From positions 118,231 through 182,230 of the forward strand of contig NZ_JAQSUW010000011.1 of NCBI RefSeq assembly GCF_028649395.1: 64,000 nt of DNA, written 5' to 3'. A program made the translations under genes and the position numbers. A model generated the notes under the pieces. It saw only the letters and a program-made list of their open reading frames with translations, made no database searches and was not told the DNA's origin. The stretch comes from Pseudomonas sp. Gutcm_11s (lineage in GTDB: Bacteria > Pseudomonadota > Gammaproteobacteria > Pseudomonadales > Pseudomonadaceae). Shown one piece after another: positions 26,255 through 34,928 of the stretch (position 1 is its first letter; every line of letters begins with the position of its first letter).

Positions 26255-26282
26255 AAAACGCCGCTCGATGAGCGGCGTTTTT
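26255..26282. terminator. Bidirectional terminator between metZ and xcpQ
   Basis: AAAACGCCGCT (26255-26265) and AGCGGCGTTTT (26271-26281) are perfect complements with A- and T-tracts on the outer sides. It can therefore end both metZ and the leftward xcpPQ transcript. Confidence 0.88.
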
Positions 26283-26295
26283 CATTCCCCTCGCA

Positions 26296-28254
26296 TCATT
26301 GCGTCTTGTCGCGCAGGTCGATGGCGGCAGCCCCTGGCTTGTCGAACAGGCGCACGGCATCGCCCGGCAGCTGGCTGTTGCCGTCTTCGTCGGCGCCCAG
26401 CACGCTGATGTCGTTGTATTTCTTGCCCGACAGCGTGGCCATGCCGGCGCGGTCGCGGACGATGGTCGGGCGCAGGAACACCATCAGGTTGCGCTTGATG
26501 TGGGTGTCCTTGGTCGAGCGGAACAGCCGGCCGAGGAAGGGGATGTCGCCGAGCAGCGGCACTTTCGAATCGGTGCTGGTGACGTCGTCCTGGATCAGGC
26601 CGCCGAGCACGATCACCTGGCCATCGTCGGCCAGGATCACGCTCTTGATCGAGCGCTTGTTGGTCACCAGGTCCACTGCCTGCGAGTTGACCCCGGTGCT
26701 GGGGGCGATGGAGGAGATTTCCTGCTCCACCTCCAGGCGCATGGTCGCGCCGTCGTTGATATGCGGGGTGACCTTGAGGGTTACGCCGATATCTTCGCGC
26801 TCGATGGTGGTGAAGGGGTTGCTCGAGCCGGAGGCGTCAGTGGTGTAGGAGCCGGTCTGGAACGGCACGTTCTGGCCCACCAGAATCTCCGCTTCCTGGT
26901 TGTCCAGGGTCAGCAGGCTCGGCGTGGACAGCAGGTTGCTCTTGCTGTTGGCGGAGAGGGCGGTGATCAGCGCGCCGAAGTTCTCGGTGCCGATGCCGAT
27001 GATCGCGCCGTCCGGCAGGGTCAGGTCATCGGGGATCTCGTCTTCCTGGATGGCGCGCAACACGGTGCCTACCGACAGGCCGGTGTTACCGAAGTTGACC
27101 CCGCCCACGCCGCCGGTGCCTCCGCGGGCGTCCACCGCCCACTGCACGCCGAGGGCGTCGCTGATATCACCGGAAATCTCGACGATGGCAGCTTCGACCA
27201 TCACCTGGGCACGCGGCACGTCGAGGTTGCGCACGATTTCCTCGAGGGTCGCCACGGTGTCCGGCTCGGCCAGCAGCACCAGGGCGTTGAGGCTCTCGTC
27301 GGCGCGGATCAGGATGTTCTGCGGTTTGCTGCTGGTGGCTTCGCCGCCGCCCTCGGGCGCCTTCAGGCCTTCGGAAATGTCGCCGAGGGTCTCGGCCAGG
27401 CTCTTGGCATCGCTGTGGCGCAGGCGAATCACTCGGGCGTTGGCTGAGCGGGTGCTGGGGGTGTCCAGCGAGCGGGCCAGGTTGGCCAGGCGCTGGCGCG
27501 CGGCGGGCGGGCCGAGAATGATCAGGCGGTTGGTGCGTGAGTCGGCGATAACCCGGGTGCCGGCACCGTCCTTGCGCTCGTTGCGCATCACCGCGTTGTT
27601 CAGCGCCTCGGCGGCGTCCAGCACCCAGGCGTACTGCAGGTTGATCACGTTGTAGTCGCCGCCGCCCTGGGCGTCGAGATCGTTGATCAGCTGGCGGATG
27701 CGTTCGATGTTGGCCCGGCGATCGCTGATGATCAGCGCGTTGGAGGCGGCCACAGCGGCCAGGTGGCCGTTCTGCGGCACCAGTGGGCGGATCAGCGGAA
27801 TCAGCTCGTTGACCGAGGTGTGCTGCACCTGGATCAGCTCGGTCTGGATGTCGTCCGGTGCGCTATGGCTGCTGTTGGCGCCGCTGCGTGCCTCGGTCAC
27901 CGGCACGATGCGCGCCTGGTCGCCCTGGGCCAGCACGCTGAAGCCGTGGGTGCTCATGACCGAGAGGAACAGCTGGTAGACCTCTTCCAGACCCAGCGGG
28001 GCCTTGGAAATCACCGTGACCTGGCCTTTGACCCGGGGGTCGACGACGAAGGTTTCGCCGGAAATCTCCGCCACCTGGTCGATGAAGTCGCGGATGTCGG
28101 CGTCCTTCATGTTGATGGTCCAGGTTTCGGCACCCTGGGTGACCTTCGCAGGTTCCGCGGCAAAGGCCACGGGGAGCGGCGCGCCCAGGCAGCTGGCAGC
28201 CAGCAGCAGGGCGAGGGGCAGGCGTTTGGGCGAGAAGGGCTTGCGATCGGTCAT
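26296..28254 (-). CDS. xcpQ: Type II secretion outer-membrane secretin (GspD)
   Basis: Forms the multimeric outer-membrane channel for folded exoproteins. It has 652 aa: signal peptide (about 1-32, ending VAFA), periplasmic N0 domain (about 40-110), N1-N3 repeats (about 130-360), then the secretin domain with the VPLLGDIPFLGRLF signature near residue 560. The C-terminal tail would hold any pilotin-binding segment. It overlaps xcpP by ATGA, so the pair is translationally coupled and runs away from xcpR-Z. Confidence 0.95.
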   Translation of the reverse strand: MTDRKPFSPKRLPLALLLAASCLGAPLPVAFAAEPAKVTQGAETWTINMKDADIRDFIDQVAEISGETFVVDPRVKGQVTVISKAPLGLEEVYQLFLSVMSTHGFSVLAQGDQARIVPVTEARSGANSSHSAPDDIQTELIQVQHTSVNELIPLIRPLVPQNGHLAAVAASNALIISDRRANIERIRQLINDLDAQGGGDYNVINLQYAWVLDAAEALNNAVMRNERKDGAGTRVIADSRTNRLIILGPPAARQRLANLARSLDTPSTRSANARVIRLRHSDAKSLAETLGDISEGLKAPEGGGEATSSKPQNILIRADESLNALVLLAEPDTVATLEEIVRNLDVPRAQVMVEAAIVEISGDISDALGVQWAVDARGGTGGVGGVNFGNTGLSVGTVLRAIQEDEIPDDLTLPDGAIIGIGTENFGALITALSANSKSNLLSTPSLLTLDNQEAEILVGQNVPFQTGSYTTDASGSSNPFTTIEREDIGVTLKVTPHINDGATMRLEVEQEISSIAPSTGVNSQAVDLVTNKRSIKSVILADDGQVIVLGGLIQDDVTSTDSKVPLLGDIPFLGRLFRSTKDTHIKRNLMVFLRPTIVRDRAGMATLSGKKYNDISVLGADEDGNSQLPGDAVRLFDKPGAAAIDLRDKTQ

Positions 28255-28910
28255 GGGCTTTCTTCGACTTCCGGTGCGTCCGGCTGCGGCATGTCGCCTT
28301 CGCCTTCCATGCGTTGTTGAAGGTTCTGGATGCGCTCCTGCAGAGCCCGTACGTCCTCGTCCTGCAGTTGTTCCAGCTGTTCGGCGGTAGGCTCCATCGG
28401 CGAGTTGTCCGACGGGGCGAAATGGGGTGTCAGCGAAGACTGGCGAATGGCCGGGAAGCGCAGGCTTTCCTCGTTGCCGCCGCGGTCGAGGACCACATGG
28501 TCCTTGTGTACCGAGTGCAGGCGGGTGCTGGAATTGACCTCGCCGCCCACGCCAACGCGCTTGGGCTTGTCTCCGGCGATCTGGATGATGGCGGTGGAGC
28601 GCTGGGCGTCCGGATTGACGAAGCTGGCCAGCAGGGTCATCTGCTGCTTGGTCGGCGGCGCATTCTGCGCGCTGCCCGGCGGCAGTGCCGGGGTGCCGAA
28701 CAGGTACTGCAGGCGCTGCAGCGAGACCGGCTGGTGCTCGGTGGCGGCACTGGTTGCGGGTTCGCTGGGGGCTTCGCTACGTAGCAGGCGCAGCAGATCG
28801 ACGCTCTGTTTGGTCAGGCTGAGGGTGATCAGCAGCACCACGAGCAGGCAGAGGCCGGTCACACCGTGGCGTTGCAGCCAGGCGGGAAGGCGAATGCTGA
28901 TGGCGCTCAA
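28251..28910 (-). CDS. xcpP: Type II secretion inner-membrane protein XcpP (GspC)
   Basis: Links the inner-membrane platform to the secretin. It has 219 aa: short cytoplasmic tail, transmembrane helix (about 18-34), periplasmic HR domain (about 60-150), then a C-terminal coiled coil (about 175-208) in place of the PDZ domain found in many GspC proteins, as known for Pseudomonas XcpP. The start is TTG at 28910. GGGGGA lies eight bases upstream, and an ATG between them is out of frame and stops at once. Confidence 0.9.
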   Translation of the reverse strand: MSAISIRLPAWLQRHGVTGLCLLVVLLITLSLTKQSVDLLRLLRSEAPSEPATSAATEHQPVSLQRLQYLFGTPALPPGSAQNAPPTKQQMTLLASFVNPDAQRSTAIIQIAGDKPKRVGVGGEVNSSTRLHSVHKDHVVLDRGGNEESLRFPAIRQSSLTPHFAPSDNSPMEPTAEQLEQLQDEDVRALQERIQNLQQRMEGEGDMPQPDAPEVEESP

Positions 28911-29186
28911 GACATATATCCCCCGGTGTTCTTCTTATTCTGCGTGCGCGCTCTGCATGGCGCGCATCGGTCCGGCCCATACTCTGCGGGCGCTGCCAAC
29001 CTTAACGCAAGTACTCTGGCTGTCGCTCTTTCGCGTGATCCATCTGCGCGCTGGTGCACTTTTGCCGTATATCGCGTCGCGGCCGAAAGCGTGAAACGTT
29101 TCGAAACTTCTTCCATCTGACTCGTTATCATCGGCCGCCATGTGCTTCCCGTTCAACAATAAAAATAAGCCTGACGGATCACTGCA

Positions 29187-31817
29187 ATGGAAGATCGCAA
29201 GCCGCTTGCCCCGGCTCCCGCGGGTTTTGTCCGTGAGGAGTTGCTGGAACTGCTCGATCATTGCGAGCACTTTCCCCTGACCGTGCTGCTGGCGCCCGCA
29301 GGCTCCGGTAAATCCACCCTGTTGGCCCAATGGCAGGCGAGCGACCCCGCGCGCAGTGTGGTGCATTGCCCACTGCAGGCACGTGACAACGAGCCGGTGC
29401 GTTTCTTTCGCCACCTCGCCGAGGGCATCCGCACGCGGGTCGAAGACTTCGACGTGTCCTGGTTCAATCCGTTCGCTGCCGAGATGTACCAGGCGCCGGA
29501 GGTGGTCGGTGACTACCTGGCCGATGCGCTCAATCGCATCGATGGCGACCTCTGCATCGTTCTCGACGATTTCCAGTTCATCAGCCAGCCGACCATCCTC
29601 GAAGTGCTCTCGGCCATGCTTGAGCGTCTGGCCGGCGCCACGCGGGTAATCATCTCCAGTCGCAACCATCCGGGCTTCTCGCTCAGCCGCTTGAAGCTGG
29701 AGAACAAGCTGCTGTGCATCGATCAGCACGACATGCGCCTGTCTGCGGCGCATATCCAGCAACTCAACGCCCACCTGGGCGGCGCCGACCTCAGCCCGGC
29801 CTATATCGACAGCCTGATGGCCATGACCGAGGGCTGGATGGCCGGGGTCAAAGTAGCGCTGCTGGCCTACGCGCGCTTCGGCACCGTGGCGCTGGAGCGC
29901 TTCAACGGCAGCCAGCCGGAGATCGTCGACTACTTCGGCCATGTAGTGCTCAAGCGCCTGTCGCCGCAGATGCATGACTTCCTGCTCAGCTGCGCCCTGT
30001 TCGAGCGCTTCGACGGCGAGCTCTGCGACCAGGTGCTGGAGCGTACGGGGTCTGCCCTGTTGCTGGAGGAGCTGGCGGTGCGCGAGCTGTTTCTGCTGCC
30101 AGTCGGCGAGCAGCCCGGCAGCTATCGCTATCACGCGCTACTGCACGATTTCCTGGCCAAGCGCCTGGCGTTGCACAAGCCCCAGGAGGTGCCGTCGCTG
30201 CAGCGTCGTGCGGCGATGTTCTTCCATGCGCGCGGCGACTTCGAGCAGGCGCTGCAGCATGCCCAGCGCAGCGGCGATCAGGCGCTGTTCCACTGCCTGC
30301 TGGAGGAGGCTGGCGAGCAGTGGGTGCGCCGTGGCCACTTCGCCGAGGTACTGAAGTGGCTGGAGCCGCTCGGCGAGGATGAGCTGTGCGAGCAGCCCCG
30401 CCTGCTGGTGCCGATGACCCTGGCGCTGACCCTGTCGCGACGCTTCCATCAGGCGCGCTATTGCGTCGACGACCTGGCTGCCCGCTGCGTGGGCCGGCCG
30501 GGGCTGGACGAACCGACCCGCCAGCTGCTGGCGCTCAACCTGGAGCTGTTCCAGCACGACCTGGCCTTCGATCCGGGGCAGCGCTGGCAGGGCCTGCTGG
30601 CGCCCGGCATTTCGTCGGACGTGCGCGCCCTGGCGCTGACCATCCTGGCCTATCACCACCTGATGCACGGCCGCCTGGAGCAGTCGATCCAGCTTGCGCT
30701 GGAGGCCAAGGCATTGCTGGCGCGTACCGGGCAGCTGTTCCTGGAGAGCTACGCCGACCTGATCATCGCCCTGTGCAACCGTAACGCCGGCCGCGCCACC
30801 AGCGCGCGCAAGGACGTCTGCCTGGACTACCAGCGCACCGAGCGCTCCTCGCCGGCCTGGCTGAACCGAGCCACGGCCATGGTGGTGGCGCTGTACGAGC
30901 AGAACCAGCTGGCCGCGGCGCAGCAGCTGTGCGAGGACCTGATGGCGATGGTTACCTCGTCCTCGGCCACCGAGACCATCGCCACGGTGCACATAACCCT
31001 GTCGCGCCTGCTCTACCGGCGCCAATCCCAGGGCCGAGCCGGGCGCCTGCTGGAGCAGCTGTCGCGCATCCTGCAGCTGGGCAACTACGCGCGCTTCGCC
31101 AGCCAGGTGACGCAGGAAAGCATGCGCCAGGCCTATCTCGATGGCCGTCCGGCGGCGCTGGATGCCCTGGCCCAGCGCCTGGGCATCGACGAGCGCCTGG
31201 CCGCTGGTGAGTGGGAGAGGGTGCGCGACTATGACGAGTGCTGGGAGCGTTGCGGCCTGGCCGCCGTGTACTGGCTGGTGATGCGCGGCGCGCAGCCGCG
31301 TGCCTGTCGCATCCTCAAGGTGCTGGCGCAGTCGCTGCAGAAGAGCGAGATGAAGGCGCGAGCCCTGGTGGTGGAAGCCAACCTGCTGGTGTTGAGCGCG
31401 CCGCAGCTGAGCGAGGAGGAGCAGATCGGTGCGCTGCTGCAGCTGGTCGAGCGCTTCGGCATCGTCAACATCAACCGCTCGGTGTTCGACGAGGCGCCCG
31501 GCTTTGCCGAGGCAGTGTTCGGCTTGCTGCGCTCGGGTCGCCTGCAGGTCCCGGAGGCCTACAGCGAGGCCTACGCGGAGTTCCTCCTGGCCGAGAGCCT
31601 CACCCCGGCAGTGCCGGCCGACCCGGTCAGCCTGCTGACCGACAAGGAGGCGGAGATCTTCGCCTGCCTGCTCAAGGGACTGTCCAACTCCGAGATCAGC
31701 GCCAGTACGGGCATCGCCCTGTCCACCACCAAGTGGCACCTGAAGAACATCTACTCGAAGCTCAATCTCTCCGGCCGCACCGAGGCCATCCTCGCCATGC
31801 AGCAGCGCGGCGCCTGA
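29187..31817 (+). CDS. Large MalT/LAL-type LuxR-family transcriptional activator
   Basis: An 876-aa ATP-dependent regulator. Walker A APAGSGKST is at residues 36-44 and Walker B IVLDDFQF near residue 125, within a STAND-type NTPase module. A long helical repeat region (about 330-790) resembles the MalT sensor domain. A C-terminal LuxR-type HTH (about 812-870, LTDKEAEIFACLLKGLSN then STTKWHLKNIYSKL) follows. The start has only a weak Shine-Dalgarno. The gene occupies the gap between xcpP and xcpR with the heme-peroxidase gene 145 bp downstream, the obvious candidate target. Its ligand is unknown. Confidence 0.88.
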   Translation: MEDRKPLAPAPAGFVREELLELLDHCEHFPLTVLLAPAGSGKSTLLAQWQASDPARSVVHCPLQARDNEPVRFFRHLAEGIRTRVEDFDVSWFNPFAAEMYQAPEVVGDYLADALNRIDGDLCIVLDDFQFISQPTILEVLSAMLERLAGATRVIISSRNHPGFSLSRLKLENKLLCIDQHDMRLSAAHIQQLNAHLGGADLSPAYIDSLMAMTEGWMAGVKVALLAYARFGTVALERFNGSQPEIVDYFGHVVLKRLSPQMHDFLLSCALFERFDGELCDQVLERTGSALLLEELAVRELFLLPVGEQPGSYRYHALLHDFLAKRLALHKPQEVPSLQRRAAMFFHARGDFEQALQHAQRSGDQALFHCLLEEAGEQWVRRGHFAEVLKWLEPLGEDELCEQPRLLVPMTLALTLSRRFHQARYCVDDLAARCVGRPGLDEPTRQLLALNLELFQHDLAFDPGQRWQGLLAPGISSDVRALALTILAYHHLMHGRLEQSIQLALEAKALLARTGQLFLESYADLIIALCNRNAGRATSARKDVCLDYQRTERSSPAWLNRATAMVVALYEQNQLAAAQQLCEDLMAMVTSSSATETIATVHITLSRLLYRRQSQGRAGRLLEQLSRILQLGNYARFASQVTQESMRQAYLDGRPAALDALAQRLGIDERLAAGEWERVRDYDECWERCGLAAVYWLVMRGAQPRACRILKVLAQSLQKSEMKARALVVEANLLVLSAPQLSEEEQIGALLQLVERFGIVNINRSVFDEAPGFAEAVFGLLRSGRLQVPEAYSEAYAEFLLAESLTPAVPADPVSLLTDKEAEIFACLLKGLSNSEISASTGIALSTTKWHLKNIYSKLNLSGRTEAILAMQQRGA

Positions 31818-31852
31818 CACCTCCCTGACCGACGGTAGCCCCGATTCCCGTT

Positions 31853-31881
31853 CCCCCCTCCCGGGGGAGGGGGGAGGGGGG
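31853..31881. repeat. Homopyrimidine-homopurine palindrome with three G-runs, upstream of the peroxidase gene
   Basis: CCCCCCTCCC (31853-31862) is complementary to GGGAGGGGGG (31865-31874). With the next AGGGGGG this makes three G-runs of five, six and six bases on the plus strand. It lies 82 bp before the peroxidase ATG. The G-rich strand resembles tandem MalT-box-like GGGGA(T/G)GAGG sequences and could also form a G-quadruplex. A small GCCGG-AAAA-CCGGC hairpin follows at 31908-31921. Confidence 0.6.
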
Positions 31882-31962
31882 CGCGCAAATCCCTAATCTC
31901 CCCGCCAGCCGGAAAACCGGCGCCCAACCGTATTAGTACAAGAAGAATCGGGAGATAACGCC

Positions 31963-34704
31963 ATGTCTGTTTGGGTCACATGGCCGAGCTTGGTCAAGTT
32001 CGGCACTCTGGGCATCTACGCCGCCCTGATCTCACTCGCGCTGGAGCGCGACGTGCTGTTCAAGGAAAACCTGTTCGACGTCGACAACCTGCCTGCCGCC
32101 AACGCCAAGATCACCTGTGATGCGCGCAGCCAGGTGGCGCGTACCGAGGATGGTACCTGCAACATCCTCGCGAACCCTGCCGAAGGCTCCGTCTACCGCC
32201 GCTTCGGCCGCAACGTGAACCCCGCCGTGACCCATGGCGAGACCGAATCCGACACCCTGCTCAGCCCCAACCCGCGGGAAGTGAGTAACGTGCTGATGGC
32301 GCGTGGTGAGTTCAAGCCTGCGCCCAGCCTCAACTTCATCGCCGCCTCGTGGATCCAGTTCATGGTGCACGACTGGGTGGAGCACGGCCCCAACGCCGAA
32401 GCCAACCCGATCCAGGTTCCGCTGCCGGCTGGCGACGTGCTCGGCTCCGGCACCATGTCCGTGCGCCGCACCCAGGCCGACCCGACCCGTACCGCCGCCG
32501 AAGCCGGCAAACCGGCCACCTACCGTAACCACAACACCCACTGGTGGGATGGTTCGCAGCTGTACGGAAGCAGCAAGGAAACCAACGACAAGGTGCGTTC
32601 CTTCGTCGACGGCAAGCTGAAGATCAATCCGGATGGCACCCTGCCGACCGAGTTCATCAGCGGCAAGCCGGTCACCGGCTTCAACGAGAACTGGTGGGTC
32701 GGCCTGAGCATGCTGCACCAGCTGTTCACCAAGGAACACAACGCGATCGCCACCATGCTCAAGCAGAAGTACCCGGGCAAGGATGACCAGTGGCTGTACG
32801 ACCATGCGCGCCTGGTCAACGCCGCGCTGATGGCCAAGATCCACACCGTGGAGTGGACCCCGGCGGTGATCGCCAACCCGGTCACCGAGCGTGCTATGTA
32901 CGCCAACTGGTGGGGCCTGCTCGGCTCCGGTCCGAATCGTGACAAGTACCAGTCCGAAGCACGCATGCTGCAAGAGGACCTGGCCGGCTCCAACTCCTTC
33001 GTCCTGCGCATCCTGGGTGTCGATCCGACCAACGTCGGCAGCTCGACCATCTCCCATGCGCTGAGCGGCATCGTCGGTTCGACCAACCCGAACAACTACG
33101 GCGTGCCCTACACGCTGACCGAGGAGTTCGTCGCGGTGTACCGCATGCACCCGCTGATGCGCGACAAGGTCGACGTCTACGACATCGGCTCGAACAGCAT
33201 CGCGCGCTCGGTAGCGCTGCAGAACACCCGCGATCGGGATGCCGAGAACCTGCTCAACGGCGAACACCCGGACCGCCTGTGGTACTCCTTCGGTATCACC
33301 AACCCGGGCTCGCTGACCCTCAACAACTATCCGAACTTCCTGCGCAACCTGTCGATTCCGCTGGTCGGCAACATCGACCTGGCGACCATCGACGTGCTGC
33401 GTGACCGTGAGCGTGGCGTGCCGCGCTACAACGAGTTCCGCCGTGAGATCGGCCTCAATCCGATCACCAAGTTCGAGGACCTGACCAAGGAACCGACCCT
33501 GCTGGCCAACCTCAAGCGCATCTACGGCAACGACATCGAGAAGATCGACACCCTGGTCGGCATGCTGGCCGAAACCACCCGTCCGGACGGCTTCGCCTTC
33601 GGCGAGACCGCCTTCCAGATCTTCATCATGAACGCCTCGCGCCGCCTGATGACCGACCGCTTCTTCACCAAGGACTACCGCCCAGAGATCTACACCGCGG
33701 AAGGTCTGGCCTGGGTCGAGAACACCACCATGGTCGACGTGATCAAGCGTCACAACCCGCAACTCGACAGCAGCCTGGTGGGCGTGCAGAACGCCTTCAA
33801 ACCCTGGGGCCTGAACATCCCGGCCGACTACCAGACCTGGCCGGCCAAGGCCAAGCAGGACAACCTGTGGGTCAACGGCGCCATGCGTACCCAGTACGCC
33901 GAAGGCCAGGTGCCGCCGCTGGAGGGCATCAACACCTCGGCCCTGCTGGCCAACACCCTGTGGAAGAAGGTGCGTGAAGAGAGCGACGTGGTGCCGGCCG
34001 ATTACGAGAAGGGCATGCACCAGCGTGGCGTGATGGCCAAGGTCAAGTTCAACCCCGTGGCCGGCAACCCCTACACCGGCCTGTTCCAGGGTTCGGATAA
34101 CGGCCTGCTGCGCCTGTCGCTGGCTGCCGATCCGTCCGGTGGCAGCGTTCAGCCGGGCATGGCCTGGAAGGCCTTCGTCGATGGCAAGCCGTCGCGCAAC
34201 GTCTCGGCGCTGGCCAGCTGGAGCGGCCAGGGGCAGAACTACAACTTCTTCGCCAACGAGATGTCGCAGATCGTCCTGCCGGAAGGCACCGACAACTTCG
34301 GTCTGCAGGTGCTGTTCGCCGCAGTGACGTTGAAACCGACCCAGCTGCGGGTCGACGACATGGCCGAGGTCACCCAGACCGGCCAGGCCGTGACCGCGGT
34401 CAAGGCGCCGACGCAGATCTACTTCGTGCCTAAGGCTGAAGTGCGCAACCTGTTCTCTGCGGCCGCGCACGACTTCCGCAGCGACCTGGTGACGCTCAAT
34501 GCCGGCACCAAGCTGTACGACGTCTACGCCACCTCGATGGAGGTCAAGACCTCGATCATCCCGTCGATCAGTCGCACCTACGCCCAGCAACGCCGCAGCA
34601 GTGCGGTGAAGATCGGCGAGATGGAGCTGACCTCGCCGTTCATCGCATCGACCTTCGGCGACAGTGGGGTGTTCTTCAAGCACCAGCGCAGCGAAGACAA
34701 GTAA
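31963..34704 (+). CDS. Animal-type heme peroxidase, cyclooxygenase/alpha-dioxygenase-like
   Basis: A 913-aa member of the animal heme peroxidase superfamily. The distal side reads WIQFMVHDWVEH, with Gln132-x3-His136 as in cyclooxygenase. The LFTKEHN helix motif is at about 254-260. The proximal side reads AVYRMHPLMRD, with the heme ligand His396 and Tyr393 exactly three residues before it, the position of the catalytic tyrosine in cyclooxygenases and alpha-dioxygenases. The N-terminus has a hydrophobic stretch (about 10-27) without a clear cleavage site, so it may be anchored or peripheral. The C-terminal about 300 residues match nothing I recognise. GGGAG precedes the ATG, and a strong terminator follows. 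Confidence 0.85.
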   Translation: MSVWVTWPSLVKFGTLGIYAALISLALERDVLFKENLFDVDNLPAANAKITCDARSQVARTEDGTCNILANPAEGSVYRRFGRNVNPAVTHGETESDTLLSPNPREVSNVLMARGEFKPAPSLNFIAASWIQFMVHDWVEHGPNAEANPIQVPLPAGDVLGSGTMSVRRTQADPTRTAAEAGKPATYRNHNTHWWDGSQLYGSSKETNDKVRSFVDGKLKINPDGTLPTEFISGKPVTGFNENWWVGLSMLHQLFTKEHNAIATMLKQKYPGKDDQWLYDHARLVNAALMAKIHTVEWTPAVIANPVTERAMYANWWGLLGSGPNRDKYQSEARMLQEDLAGSNSFVLRILGVDPTNVGSSTISHALSGIVGSTNPNNYGVPYTLTEEFVAVYRMHPLMRDKVDVYDIGSNSIARSVALQNTRDRDAENLLNGEHPDRLWYSFGITNPGSLTLNNYPNFLRNLSIPLVGNIDLATIDVLRDRERGVPRYNEFRREIGLNPITKFEDLTKEPTLLANLKRIYGNDIEKIDTLVGMLAETTRPDGFAFGETAFQIFIMNASRRLMTDRFFTKDYRPEIYTAEGLAWVENTTMVDVIKRHNPQLDSSLVGVQNAFKPWGLNIPADYQTWPAKAKQDNLWVNGAMRTQYAEGQVPPLEGINTSALLANTLWKKVREESDVVPADYEKGMHQRGVMAKVKFNPVAGNPYTGLFQGSDNGLLRLSLAADPSGGSVQPGMAWKAFVDGKPSRNVSALASWSGQGQNYNFFANEMSQIVLPEGTDNFGLQVLFAAVTLKPTQLRVDDMAEVTQTGQAVTAVKAPTQIYFVPKAEVRNLFSAAAHDFRSDLVTLNAGTKLYDVYATSMEVKTSIIPSISRTYAQQRRSSAVKIGEMELTSPFIASTFGDSGVFFKHQRSEDK

Positions 34705-34720
34705 CACAAGCCTGTTAGAA

Positions 34721-34752
34721 AGAACCCCGGCCTGCGCCGGGGTTCTTTTTTT
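34721..34752 (+). terminator. Intrinsic terminator after the heme-peroxidase gene
   Basis: AGAACCCCGGC and GCCGGGGTTCT are perfect 11-bp arms around CTGC (34721-34746), followed by a run of T. It insulates the peroxidase transcript from xcpR. Confidence 0.93.
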
Positions 34753-34928
34753 CGTCCCGACGTTCGGTCGCGATGAATTTCATCCAGTGTTGTCGCTCGA
34801 ATGTTGGAGCTGCGAAATCAGCACTGCAGATTCCGTGGAAATCCGTTAATTTGGCTCCGCAGTCGTGCCATAGAACAACAATAAGACAACAGCTAGATGG
34901 ATCTTCTGTTTCAGGAACGGGCCCGCAC

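Noticed and set aside
32032..34707. Minus-strand frame opposite the heme-peroxidase gene
   Set aside because: Catalytic motifs, Shine-Dalgarno and terminator all support the plus-strand gene only.
34849..34900. TTGGCTCC...GTGCC upstream of xcpR considered as a sigma-54 promoter
   Set aside because: The GG and GC elements are 12 bases apart, not the required 10.
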